Origin: Sphingobacteriales bacterium
GTDB taxonomy: Bacteria > Bacteroidota > Bacteroidia > Chitinophagales > Chitinophagaceae
Length of the DNA stretch: 64,000 bases
Assembly (NCBI GenBank): GCA_016192105.1
Contig: JACPUV010000023.1
Location: forward strand, 1 to 64,000
Reading direction: 5' to 3'
The notes beneath the pieces are model-generated. The model saw nothing but the letters and a program-made list of their open reading frames with translations. It was not told the DNA's origin and searched no databases. The translations under genes and the position numbers were made by a program. Positions 1-7,495 of this stretch are shown here, piece after piece. Each line of letters begins with the position of its first letter. Positions within the stretch are counted from its first letter, which is position 1.

Positions 1-73
1 GCCAATGCAGACTTTTTTAGAATCACTACCTTTAGCTAAAGAAAAGCTGATCCAAAACCATGAACCAGCTTAA
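1..73 (+). CDS. 3' end of an unidentified gene, cut by the window edge
   Basis: Reading from base 2, an open frame runs through 23 codons to a TAA at 71-73. The residues it encodes (ending KEKLIQNHEPA) are of normal composition for a protein C-terminus. Nothing upstream is visible, so the family cannot be named. It could also be chance, because a 23-codon open stretch is short. It lies about 90 bp before the DUF2461 gene in the same direction. Confidence 0.3.
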   Translation, partial: PMQTFLESLPLAKEKLIQNHEPA

Positions 74-139
74 TTTTATCCTTACCCTATAAAACTAAAA
101 AAACCTTGATTGTCAGATAAAGTACTATCTATTACAATT

Positions 140-147
140 TATCTTCG
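140..147 (+). promoter_or_regulatory. Possible -7 promoter element for the DUF2461 gene
   Basis: TATCTTCG resembles the Bacteroidota -7 element TAnnTTTG with one mismatch and lies 14 bp before the ATG at 162. No good -33 TTG is seen at the usual 19-21 bp distance. A second TATCTTCGCAG occurs at 4914-4924. Confidence 0.3.
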
Positions 148-161
148 CAGAAAGATTTTCT

Positions 162-830
162 ATGCTCCAGCCGGCAACGCTTCAGTTTCTGAAGAATTTA
201 AAGAAGAATAATTCAAAAGAGTGGTTTGATAAAAACCGGAAAAGCTACGAAGCCGCAAAAGATGATTTTGCGGCTTTTGTGCAGGCGGTCATAGTGCAGT
301 TCGGGAAAAAAAATCCGTCCATCCTGGGGCTGAGAGCTAAAGACTGTATGTTCCGGATCAACCGGGATGTACGGTTTTCCAAAGACAAATCTCCCTACAA
401 GACCAATATGGGCGCCTATATCAACCCCGGTGGTAAAAAATCGGTGCTGGCCGGTTATTATTTCCATTGCGAACCGGGCAGGGCCTTTGTTGGAGGCGGG
501 ATGTGGATGCCCATGCCGCCCGAACTGAGTAAAGTAAGACAGGAGATCGACTATAATTTCGCAGCTTTTAAAAAGATCACCGGTTCCAAAAAGTTCAAAG
601 CGGTGTACGGCGATCTTTCCCGCGAAGCAGAATATACCCTGACCCGTTTACCCAAAGGCTATGAAGCGGACAATCCCGCCGGCGACTATTTAAAACTGAA
701 AAGTTTTGTAGCACTGACCAACCTGACCGATGCCGACCTGGTTTCAAAAGGCCTCGTAAAAAAAACGGTTGCAGCCTTTGAAGCCCTGCAACCGCTGACT
801 GAATTTCTGAATCACGCTTTATCCGAGTAA
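162..830 (+). CDS. DUF2461 family protein
   Basis: The 222-residue protein matches the DUF2461 (TIGR02453) family over its whole length. Visible family hallmarks are an N-terminal FLKNLKKNNSKEWF segment, where substrate-free family members also carry a 'N..EWF' signature, the central IPRDVRFSKDKSPYKT-like block (here INRDVRFSKDKSPYKT, residues about 67-82), and the GGGMWMP motif near residue 110. The biochemical role of the family is unknown, and no signal peptide is present, so it is probably cytoplasmic. The gene converges on asd and the two overlap by 12 bp at their 3' ends. Confidence 0.9.
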   Translation: MLQPATLQFLKNLKKNNSKEWFDKNRKSYEAAKDDFAAFVQAVIVQFGKKNPSILGLRAKDCMFRINRDVRFSKDKSPYKTNMGAYINPGGKKSVLAGYYFHCEPGRAFVGGGMWMPMPPELSKVRQEIDYNFAAFKKITGSKKFKAVYGDLSREAEYTLTRLPKGYEADNPAGDYLKLKSFVALTNLTDADLVSKGLVKKTVAAFEALQPLTEFLNHALSE

Positions 831-1829
831 TCCTTTTGCGTTTAAATATTCCGCAATCTGCACCGCATTGGTAGCAGCGCCTTTGCGCAGGTTATCCGAT
901 ACCACCCAGAGGTTGAGGGTATTGGGCTGGCTTTCATCTCTTCTCAGCCGGCCTACAAATACTTCATCTTTTTCATGTGCGTCCTTCGGCATCGGGTATT
1001 GCTGGTTCGCCAGATCATCCACCACCAGCACACCGGGTGAAGCCTGCAGCAACGCTTTTACCTCGGCGAGATCGAAATCACGGGCAAATTCCACATTCAC
1101 CGCTTCACTGTGCCCGCCCATCACAGGGATGCGCACCGTTGTAGCCGTCACCCGGATCGTGTCGTCCCGCATGATCTTGCAGGTCTCGTTCACCATTTTC
1201 ATTTCTTCCTTGGTGTAGCCATTGTCAAGAAACACATCAATCTGCGGAATCACGTTCAGATCGATCGGGTATTTGTATGCCATCGGGTAGGCGGTATGCT
1301 CTCCCTTTACTTCGTTCACCCTTTCACCCCGGAGCTGGTCCACCGCTTTTACACCGGTACCGGTTACACTCTGGTAAGTACTCACCACCACTCTTTTGAT
1401 CCCATATTTCTTATGCAGGGGGTTTAAGGCTACCACCATCTGGATCGTGGAGCAATTGGGATTGGCGATGATCTTATCCGCCGCTGTCAGCACATCGGCA
1501 TTGATCTCGGGTACCACCAATGGTTTCGCGGGGTCCATTCTCCAGGCTGATGAATTATCCACAACGGTGATACCGGCTTCCGCAAACTTAGGCGCCCATT
1601 CGAGGGACGTGCCCCCGCCCGCAGAGAAAAGGGCAACAGCCGGTTTCGCAGCAATGGCATCGCTCATACTTACCACCTTGTACTTTTTCCCCTTAAACTC
1701 CACTTCTTTTCCCACTGATTTTTCAGAAGCTACCGGCACCAGTTCGGTAACCGGAAAATTCCGTTCTGCCAATACCTGTAACATTTTAGTGCCCACCAGC
1801 CCGGTGGCGCCAACGACTGCAACTTTCAT
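819..1829 (-). CDS. asd: Aspartate-semialdehyde dehydrogenase
   Basis: The enzyme reduces L-aspartyl-4-phosphate to aspartate 4-semialdehyde with NADPH, the branch point to lysine/diaminopimelate, threonine, methionine and isoleucine. The 336-residue protein begins with the Rossmann motif VAVVGATGLVGTKML (residues 3-17), and the catalytic cysteine is Cys126 in NPNCSTIQ. I chose the ATG at 1829 (MKVAVVG) over the in-frame ATG five codons upstream at 1844. The family starts at this point, and GGGGGAAAC sits in front of it as a possible ribosome binding site. Upstream lie a hairpin, an intrinsic terminator and a leader peptide that together look like an attenuator, so expression is probably set by charged tRNA of the aspartate family. 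Confidence 0.95.
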   Translation of the reverse strand: MKVAVVGATGLVGTKMLQVLAERNFPVTELVPVASEKSVGKEVEFKGKKYKVVSMSDAIAAKPAVALFSAGGGTSLEWAPKFAEAGITVVDNSSAWRMDPAKPLVVPEINADVLTAADKIIANPNCSTIQMVVALNPLHKKYGIKRVVVSTYQSVTGTGVKAVDQLRGERVNEVKGEHTAYPMAYKYPIDLNVIPQIDVFLDNGYTKEEMKMVNETCKIMRDDTIRVTATTVRIPVMGGHSEAVNVEFARDFDLAEVKALLQASPGVLVVDDLANQQYPMPKDAHEKDEVFVGRLRRDESQPNTLNLWVVSDNLRKGAATNAVQIAEYLNAKGLLG

Positions 1830-1844
1830 TTTGTTTCCCCCCAT

Positions 1845-1861
1845 CTTCCGCCAAGCGGAAG
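1845..1861 (-). promoter_or_regulatory. Perfect hairpin just upstream of the asd start
   Basis: A 7-bp perfect inverted repeat (CTTCCGC / GCGGAAG, 3-nt loop) ends 15 bp before the chosen asd ATG, directly next to the G-rich stretch in front of the start. It has no T-tract, so it is not a terminator for asd. It may shape translation initiation or stabilise the mRNA 5' end after attenuator read-through. Confidence 0.4.
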
Positions 1862-1886
1862 TTTTTGATTAAAAAATAATGGTTAT

Positions 1887-1914
1887 AAAAAAAGCCTCCC
1901 GGTTTGGAAGGCCT
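1887..1914 (-). terminator. Intrinsic terminator of the asd leader (attenuator)
   Basis: On the minus strand, AGGCCTTCC pairs with GGGAGGCTT around a 5-nt loop (9 bp including two G-T wobbles), followed by seven T residues. It sits between the putative leader peptide and asd, where a plain terminator would silence asd. Its 5' arm CCTTCC (1906-1911) can instead pair with GGAAGG (1953-1958) just after the leader stop codon. That antiterminator would enclose a small TTATGT/ACATAA hairpin (1938-1943 with 1924-1929). Confidence 0.7.
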
Positions 1915-1959
1915 GCTAAACTCTTATGTTGCTACACACATAACGCTGCAAACCTTCCC

Positions 1960-2004
1960 TCAGGAATGTTTAATCGTGCGTTTTGTGTGTTTCTTTATCA
2001 TCAT
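1960..2004 (-). CDS. Putative asd leader peptide, 14 residues
   Basis: The peptide is MMIKKHTKRTIKHS followed by TGA at 1960-1962. Four Lys, two Thr, two Ile and two Met make 10 of 14 residues from the aspartate family, whose synthesis passes through Asd. The first ATG lies 7 bp after a TAnnTTTG promoter element, so the transcript would be nearly leaderless. A ribosome at the stop codon would cover GGGAAGGTTTG, which is needed for antitermination. A ribosome stalled at Lys/Thr/Ile codons would leave it free. This is the layout of trp/his/thr attenuators. It is inferred from sequence only. Confidence 0.6.
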   Translation of the reverse strand: MMIKKHTKRTIKHS

Positions 2005-2011
2005 TGCGGTG

Positions 2012-2043
2012 CAAAAATAGGCCCGGCGGGAGTTACAGCCAAA
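2012..2043 (-). promoter_or_regulatory. Bacteroidota-type promoter of the asd leader
   Basis: TTTG (2043-2040), a 20-bp spacer and TATTTTTG (2019-2012) match the Bacteroidota consensus TTTG-N19/20-TAnnTTTG. Transcription would begin close to 2005-2007, almost at the leader-peptide ATG. Confidence 0.6.
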
Positions 2044-2115
2044 TAATGATTCAAAATTTTTATCCGAAAGGGGGACAAGTCTGTACAGGTTTCGGGAAAA
2101 AAATATATTGCCCCT

Positions 2116-3831
2116 ATGAAAACAACCTTATCCTTCCTGCTAAGCATCGCTTTGCTTACACCTGTTTGTTTGTGGACGCAAACCAGGTATGCTGTTGTGA
2201 TCAGTGAGATCATGGCAGATCCCTCTCCTGCTGTTGGCTTGCCGGCCAATGAATGGATCGAGTTAAAGAACAATACCAGTCTTCCCATCAGTTTACAAAA
2301 CTGGCGGATCGCTGATGCAGGCGGACAAAGCGGCCCGCTGCCCAATTTTATTTTACAACCGGATAGTTTTGTTATTGTTTGCAGCGCCGGTTCAGTACCT
2401 GCCATGTCCATATTCGGAACAACGGTTTCAGTTACCGCTTTCCCATCCCTGGACAATGACGGAGAGCTCTTATACCTGAAAGCCGCCAGCGGCAGCATCA
2501 TTCATGCCCTGCATTATTCCGCTGCCTGGTACCGGAATGAGTTGAAAAAAGAAGGAGGCTGGACACTGGAAATGATCGATCCGCACAATCCCTGCAGCGG
2601 TCCTTCAAACTGGATGGCCAGCACCCATCCCGCAGGCGGGACTCCCGGTAAGAAAAACTCGGTGGATGCGTTGCTAACAGATGATACGCCCCCGCAACTG
2701 AAAAGAACGTACAGCACCGACAGCCTGACCCTGGTACTGGTTTTTGATGAACCGCTTGACAGTTTATCCGGTGCCACCCTCTCCCATTATTCTATTGACG
2801 GCGGTTTATCAGTCAGCAGTGCGGTCACCCTTCCACCCCTGTTTAACGAAGTGGCCCTGTCCCTAACCAGCCCCATGCAGGCGGGTACAGTCTTCCACCT
2901 CCGGGCCCTGAACCTGCAGGATTGCCAGGGGAACAGCCTGGCCGGCGAAGTCACTGTAAAAGCAGGAAGACCTTCAGATGCCCGGCCCGGCGACTGGATC
3001 ATCAATGAAATCCTGTTTAACCCGAAGCCTAACGGTAACGATTACGTGGAATTCTATAACCGGGGGCCGCGGGTCCTCGATGCAGCCAGGCTCTTTATTG
3101 CCAACCGCAATACTGCCGGGGCAGTCAGTTCGGTTAAACCGGTAAGCAGCTTCCCCTTCTATATTTTCCCCGGCGAATACCTTGTATTGACGGAAGCGGC
3201 GGAACAGTTGCCCCTGCACTACTTGGTGAAAGACCCCGAAGCGGTCCTGGACATTTCCTCCCTGCCTTCCTTCCCGGATGAAGAAGGAACCGTGGTGAGC
3301 CTCGATGCACAGGGCGCCGTGCTGGATGAAGTGCCTTACAAAGACGACTGGCATTTCAAACTGATCGATAACCCCGAAGGCGTTTCCCTGGAGCGTATTG
3401 ACCCGGGAAGCCCTTCGCAGGAAGCAGGTAACTGGCACAGTGCCGCTTCCACAGCCGGATACGGGACTCCCGGTTATAAAAACTCCCAATACAAATCAAC
3501 GGACCCGGTGAATGCCCGCATCACGGTATCGCCCGGGATTTTTTCGCCGGATAACGACGGCCGGGATGATGTGGCAACGATCCAATATACTGTCACCGGT
3601 AGTGGTTTTGTAGCCAACCTGACCATTTTTGATGCGGAAGGAAGACCCGTTCGGTCCCTGGTCCGTAACGGGACCCTGGGGCTAACCGGGAGCTGGAACT
3701 GGGATGGCCTCGACGAAAAGGGAAAAAAATTACCTGTCGGTCCATATATCCTGTTTACCGAAATCTTTAACCTCCAGGGGAAGAAAGAGCGGTTTAAAAA
3801 TGTGATCGTGCTGGCGCGGAACCTGAATTAA
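2116..3831 (+). CDS. Secreted protein with two lamin-tail domains and FlgD-like C-terminus
   Basis: The 571-residue protein begins with a signal peptide (residues 1-22, ending CLWTQ). A first lamin tail domain follows (about 25-150, with ISEIMADP and NEWIELKN). After it come an Ig-like or big-domain segment (190-285), a second lamin tail domain (about 295-455, with INEILFNP and DYVEFYN) and a C-terminal FlgD/CHU_C-like Ig fold. The last contains FSPDNDGRDD near residue 475 and a GKKLPVGPY turn. Such proteins are exported in Bacteroidota and are thought to be surface or adhesion proteins. The role here is not known. A hydrolase domain is not visible. Confidence 0.8.
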   Translation: MKTTLSFLLSIALLTPVCLWTQTRYAVVISEIMADPSPAVGLPANEWIELKNNTSLPISLQNWRIADAGGQSGPLPNFILQPDSFVIVCSAGSVPAMSIFGTTVSVTAFPSLDNDGELLYLKAASGSIIHALHYSAAWYRNELKKEGGWTLEMIDPHNPCSGPSNWMASTHPAGGTPGKKNSVDALLTDDTPPQLKRTYSTDSLTLVLVFDEPLDSLSGATLSHYSIDGGLSVSSAVTLPPLFNEVALSLTSPMQAGTVFHLRALNLQDCQGNSLAGEVTVKAGRPSDARPGDWIINEILFNPKPNGNDYVEFYNRGPRVLDAARLFIANRNTAGAVSSVKPVSSFPFYIFPGEYLVLTEAAEQLPLHYLVKDPEAVLDISSLPSFPDEEGTVVSLDAQGAVLDEVPYKDDWHFKLIDNPEGVSLERIDPGSPSQEAGNWHSAASTAGYGTPGYKNSQYKSTDPVNARITVSPGIFSPDNDGRDDVATIQYTVTGSGFVANLTIFDAEGRPVRSLVRNGTLGLTGSWNWDGLDEKGKKLPVGPYILFTEIFNLQGKKERFKNVIVLARNLN

Positions 3832-3836
3832 ATAAA

Positions 3837-3866
3837 AACAGCTCCGCAACTGGAGCTGTTTTTTGA
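3837..3866. terminator. Bidirectional terminator between convergent genes
   Basis: AACAGCTCC (3837-3845) and GGAGCTGTT (3852-3860) form a perfect 9-bp stem with a 6-nt loop, flanked by A residues on the left and T residues on the right. It can therefore stop both the lamin-tail gene (plus) and the PfkB gene (minus). Confidence 0.9.
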
Positions 3867-3886
3867 CTATTTATTGACTGGTAAAA

Positions 3887-4810
3887 TCAGATCAGTTCAA
3901 TATCGAAACTCACCAGGTCCTTGAATTGCTGCAGGCGGGTATTGATATCGTCCTGGGTGACTTCTTTCAGCCGGGTTGGGCCAAACTTCTCCACGCAGAA
4001 ACTGGCCATAGCCGAGCCCACGATGATCCCCCTTTTCATATTATCAAAGGAAATATCGCCGGTCTTGGCGAGATGACCCATAAAGCCACCGGCAAAAGTA
4101 TCCCCGGCCCCGGTGGGATCGAATACATCCTCCAGGGGAAGGGCCGGAGCGAAGAATACTTCGTCGCTATGGAATAACAAGGCGCCGTGTTCCCCTTTTT
4201 TAATAATCAGGAATTTCGGCCCCATGGCCATGATGGCTTTGGCCGCCTTTACCAGGGAGAAGAGACCGGTCAGCTGCCGGGCTTCGGCATCGTTGACGAT
4301 CAGCATATCGATATACCGCAGCACGATCCTTAATTCAGACATGGAGGATTCCATCCAGAAATTCATGGTATCCATGGCGATCAGTTTAGGCCGTTGCTTC
4401 ATTTCCTGGATCACATTCAACTGGATCTTCGGGGCCAGGTTGCCCAGCATCAGGAATTCGGCGCCCTGGTAGCTGTCCGGCACTTTGGGATCAAAATCGG
4501 CGAGCACGTTCAGGTCGGTTACCAGGGTATCGCGGCTGTTCATGTCTTCATGGTAACGGCCACTCCAGAAAAAGGATTTTTTACCGGGCACTATTTCGAC
4601 CCCGTCAAGCTGCACCCCGCGGCTTCGCAGTTCGGCCATCTCTTCTTGCGGAAAATCGTCTCCCACGATCGAGATCTGCTGGACCGGTTTTACAAAATTG
4701 CTGGCGGCATATGCAACATAAGTGGCCGAGCCACCGACGATTTTAGCGGTTTTTCCAAAGGGTGTTTCAATGGCATCAAAGGCCATGGTTCCGACGGTAA
4801 TTAAAGACAT
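3887..4810 (-). CDS. PfkB/ribokinase-family sugar or nucleoside kinase
   Basis: This 307-residue cytoplasmic kinase belongs to the PfkB/ribokinase family, which phosphorylates sugars or nucleosides with ATP. The N-terminal GG motif is present (IVGGSATYVA, residues 24-33). The C-terminal anion-hole signature DPTGAGDTFAGGF begins at residue 231, with catalytic base Asp237. Nothing in the sequence fixes the substrate, and the single-gene context gives no help. A TAnnTTTG promoter lies about 40 bp upstream. Confidence 0.85.
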   Translation of the reverse strand: MSLITVGTMAFDAIETPFGKTAKIVGGSATYVAYAASNFVKPVQQISIVGDDFPQEEMAELRSRGVQLDGVEIVPGKKSFFWSGRYHEDMNSRDTLVTDLNVLADFDPKVPDSYQGAEFLMLGNLAPKIQLNVIQEMKQRPKLIAMDTMNFWMESSMSELRIVLRYIDMLIVNDAEARQLTGLFSLVKAAKAIMAMGPKFLIIKKGEHGALLFHSDEVFFAPALPLEDVFDPTGAGDTFAGGFMGHLAKTGDISFDNMKRGIIVGSAMASFCVEKFGPTRLKEVTQDDINTRLQQFKDLVSFDIELI

Positions 4811-4846
4811 GATTTAGTTTTTGGATATAAATAGCGTTACGGCGTG

Positions 4847-4878
4847 CAAACCTACATGAATTTTAGGGGATATTGAAA
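4847..4878 (-). promoter_or_regulatory. Promoter of the PfkB kinase gene
   Basis: On the minus strand TTTC (4878-4875), 20 bp and TAGGTTTG (4854-4847) fit the Bacteroidota promoter with one mismatch in the -33 element. The 5' untranslated region would be roughly 30 nt. Confidence 0.45.
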
Positions 4879-5044
4879 CGTATCCGTTCCCTAAGATCAC
4901 ATGGATGACACTGCTTATCTTCGCAGTTCTTTCCCTCCGGAAGCAACCCGTGCAGTGCAGTTAATTGTGTGAAAGACTGTTGAAAGCCCAATTGGGAAAA
5001 ATCACCCAGTGCAGACCCGGCGCCCCCGGTCCCCGCCGATTTGA

Positions 5045-5052
5045 TACCTTTG
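5045..5052 (+). promoter_or_regulatory. -7 element TACCTTTG directly before a start codon
   Basis: A perfect TAnnTTTG match ends 4 bp before the ATG at 5057. This leaves almost no room for a 5' untranslated region. No clear -33 TTG is present. An alternative weaker element is at 4914-4921. Confidence 0.4.
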
Positions 5053-5056
5053 GCTT

Positions 5057-5656
5057 ATGAAGAGAAAAAACCGGTTAAAATACAGGATCCTTCCGGCCCT
5101 CCTTTTTTTCTTTTTTTCGGAAGCCGGTGCCCAGTTTGATACCAGTTTTGTAAAAAGCCAGCTCCTCCGCTGTGCCGACAGCCTGGCCATCGGGTTCAAG
5201 ACCCGTAACTGGGAAGTTTTTGCCCGGTACAGCAATCCTTCCATTATCGGGGTCATGGGCGGGAAGGCAGCATTTATCAATTTCGCCGCCGGGGTATTTG
5301 GACAGATCCCCGACTCCGCCTGGAAAGTGTATGAGCCCGGAAATATATTGCAGGTGATCAGGACCGGCCCGGATTTCCAGGCGGTCATTGAACTCCGTTC
5401 TGTAATTGAATGGGAGGGAAGAAAGATCAGCGCGGTCAACTACCTGATCGGTCAGTCCTGGGACGGGGGTTCTTTCTGGACCTTTTTTGATTCCCAGAAT
5501 AGCCCGAAAGCCGCGAAAGAAATCAAACCCGACCTGAGTGATGAACTGTTCATCCCTGCAAAAAACGAGAAAGCAGAGCCCCTCCGGCCCCCCTCCCCGC
5601 TACGGCCGGAAATGATGCCGGTCAAAACAAAGGGGAAATCCGGTTTGCCTTATTAA
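5057..5656 (+). CDS. Secreted protein of unknown function, possibly NTF2-like fold
   Basis: The 199-residue protein has a basic N-terminus and signal peptide, with likely cleavage after EAGAQ at about residue 25. A helical segment (LLRCADSLAIGFKTRNWEVFARY) followed by alternating strands resembles SnoaL/NTF2-like or DUF4440 proteins. That assignment rests on pattern only. The last 45 residues are proline- and lysine-rich and probably disordered. It lies 53 bp before the tetR gene but has its own promoter-like element. Confidence 0.55.
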   Translation: MKRKNRLKYRILPALLFFFFSEAGAQFDTSFVKSQLLRCADSLAIGFKTRNWEVFARYSNPSIIGVMGGKAAFINFAAGVFGQIPDSAWKVYEPGNILQVIRTGPDFQAVIELRSVIEWEGRKISAVNYLIGQSWDGGSFWTFFDSQNSPKAAKEIKPDLSDELFIPAKNEKAEPLRPPSPLRPEMMPVKTKGKSGLPY

Positions 5657-5698
5657 AAGAATGAGAATAATCATATTTTTATACCTGTCACCCTTTAT

Positions 5699-5706
5699 TA
5701 TCTTTG
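5699..5706 (+). promoter_or_regulatory. -7 element TATCTTTG abutting the tetR start
   Basis: A perfect TAnnTTTG match ends 3 bp before the ATG at 5710, so a transcript starting at the usual distance would be leaderless. The -33 region has no good TTG. Confidence 0.4.
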
Positions 5707-5709
5707 GTT

Positions 5710-6303
5710 ATGGCTAAGGCACAACGAAAAAAAGCATCCAAGAAAGGCCTGATCCTAAAGAAGGCCGCTGTAATGTTCCGGGAAAAAGGTTTCGCCGCCA
5801 CGTCCATGCGTGACCTCGCGGAAGCGGTGGGCATTGAAGCCGCCAGCTTATACAATCATATCCGTTCCAAGAACGAGATTCTGGAAGCGATCTGTTTTGA
5901 TGTGGCCAATGTGTACAATACCACCATCGACAGTATTGAAGCCGGCACCCAGAAATCCATTGCAAAAATTGAACAGTTACTCCGGTTCCATATCCGGCAA
6001 ATGACCGAGAATTATGAAGATGTGTATGTCAGTGACCGGGAATGGAAACACCTGGATGAGCCCTACCTGTCCAATTTCCAGACACAACGGCGCAATTACC
6101 GCAAGAAATTCGCCGCGATCATTGAAGAGGGAATCGCCCGGAATGAAATCAAGAAAATAGACGCTCCCACCGCCGTACTGATCATGCTTCATGCTGTCAG
6201 CGGGATCGAGAGCTGGCACCGCAGCAAGGCCAAGATCAATGCCCAGGAACTGGAAGACAATATGGTCATGATCATGATCGATGGCTTACGTAAACAATCC
6301 TGA
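5710..6303 (+). CDS. TetR-family regulator, probable phenylacetate regulator
   Basis: The 197-residue protein has an N-terminal TetR helix-turn-helix (about residues 10-55, with AAVMFREKGFAATSMRDLAEAVGIEAASLYNHI). The helical C-terminal domain would bind an effector. I use ATG 5710 (MAKAQRKK) rather than the in-frame TTG at 5704. It lies 3 bp upstream of paaE and begins the phenylacetate gene group. It therefore probably responds to a phenylacetate-derived CoA ester, like PaaR in other bacteria, but this is inferred from position only. Confidence 0.85.
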   Translation: MAKAQRKKASKKGLILKKAAVMFREKGFAATSMRDLAEAVGIEAASLYNHIRSKNEILEAICFDVANVYNTTIDSIEAGTQKSIAKIEQLLRFHIRQMTENYEDVYVSDREWKHLDEPYLSNFQTQRRNYRKKFAAIIEEGIARNEIKKIDAPTAVLIMLHAVSGIESWHRSKAKINAQELEDNMVMIMIDGLRKQS

Positions 6304-6306
6304 TCT

Positions 6307-7383
6307 ATGTCACTTCATTTTCACCGGCTCACGGTTAAAGAGGTAAAGAAAGAAACCCCTGAATGTATCTCTGTGCTGTTTGAAGTGCCTGAAACCCTCC
6401 GGGCCGATTTTCAATTCAGCCAGGGCCAGAGCCTCACCCTGCGAACCCGGATCAACGGCGGGGAAGTTCGCCGTACGTATTCCATCTGTTCTTCCCCGCT
6501 GGAAAAGCAGCTGAAAATAGCGATCAAAAAAGTAGCGGGCGGTTTATTTTCCGCCTGGGCCAATGAGCAGTTGAAAAAAGGCGATGTGCTGGAAGTCATG
6601 CAGCCGGCGGGAAAATTCAATACTCCGCTGGATCCTTCTCATAAAAAAAATTACCTCGCCTTTGCCGCCGGCAGTGGCATTACCCCGGTGATCTCCCTGG
6701 TAAAGACCACCCTGGCCACCGAACCGCAGAGCCATTTCACTCTGGTCTTTGGCAACCGGGAACGGAATTCCATTATTTTCTTTGAAGAGCTTGAATCCCT
6801 GAAGAATAAATACATGGAACGGTTTAACCTGGTCCACCTGCTGAGCCGGGAACGGATGGAAACCGAACTAAATTCGGGACGGATCACAGCCGCAAAACTG
6901 GAAGAACTCGGCCCCCTCGCGGGTTATGCCGATACGGATGAATTTTTCATCTGCGGGCCGGAGGAAATGATCTTTACCGTGAAGAATTACCTGGAACTAA
7001 AGGGAATGGAGAAAAAGAAAATTCATTTTGAATTGTTCAACACACAAGGAAAACAAAAGTCCGCAGTCCACAGTCCACAGTCCACGGCAACCGGACCTGT
7101 CAGTTATATATCGATTAAATTGGATGGACGCAGTTTTGAATTGGTTCATCCACTGCAAAGTGACATAACTATCCTCGATGCGGCGCTACAGCAGGGAGCG
7201 GATCTGCCTTTTGCCTGTAAAGGCGGGATGTGCTGCACCTGCAAGGCCCGGCTCCTCGAAGGAGAAGTCAGTATGGATGTGCATTGGGGATTGGAAGATG
7301 AGGAAGTGGAAAAAGGATATATCCTCACCTGCCAGAGCCATCCCCGGACCGAACGGATCGTGGTTGATTTTGATGCAAAATAA
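6307..7383 (+). CDS. paaE: Phenylacetyl-CoA epoxidase reductase subunit PaaE
   Basis: PaaE passes electrons from NADPH through FAD and a 2Fe-2S cluster to the di-iron epoxidase PaaABC. The 358-residue protein has an N-terminal FAD-binding domain (RRTYSICSSP near residue 55) and an NADP-binding domain (AAGSGITPVISL near 120). Its C-terminal plant-type ferredoxin domain carries cluster ligands Cys304, Cys309, Cys312 and Cys342. Between the reductase and ferredoxin domains, bases 7064-7084 hold three exact copies of a 7-bp unit, coding for a short Ser/Gln/Thr linker. The gene follows tetR by 3 bp. Confidence 0.95.
   Translation: MSLHFHRLTVKEVKKETPECISVLFEVPETLRADFQFSQGQSLTLRTRINGGEVRRTYSICSSPLEKQLKIAIKKVAGGLFSAWANEQLKKGDVLEVMQPAGKFNTPLDPSHKKNYLAFAAGSGITPVISLVKTTLATEPQSHFTLVFGNRERNSIIFFEELESLKNKYMERFNLVHLLSRERMETELNSGRITAAKLEELGPLAGYADTDEFFICGPEEMIFTVKNYLELKGMEKKKIHFELFNTQGKQKSAVHSPQSTATGPVSYISIKLDGRSFELVHPLQSDITILDAALQQGADLPFACKGGMCCTCKARLLEGEVSMDVHWGLEDEEVEKGYILTCQSHPRTERIVVDFDAK
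7064..7084 (+). repeat. Heptanucleotide repeat (CAGTCCA x3) inside paaE
   Basis: Three exact tandem copies of CAGTCCA lie in the coding sequence of the linker between the PaaE domains. The unit is not a multiple of three, so gain or loss of one copy would frameshift away the ferredoxin domain. Confidence 0.85.
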
Positions 7384-7400
7384 ATCCCTTATTTTTAAAA

Positions 7401-7416
7401 TACCCGCCACCGGGTA
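7401..7416. repeat. Intergenic palindrome TACCCG-N4-CGGGTA
   Basis: A 6-bp perfect inverted repeat with a 4-nt loop lies just after the paaE stop. It has no T-tract. A near-identical palindrome follows obgE at 18784-18801. Confidence 0.5.
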
Positions 7417-7495
7417 GGGTCCGCCCGGGAGAATGGCTGAAATTTACCGATCCTATTTAACCTTGAGTCACGCTAAACGGCCTTTTACATTAAAC

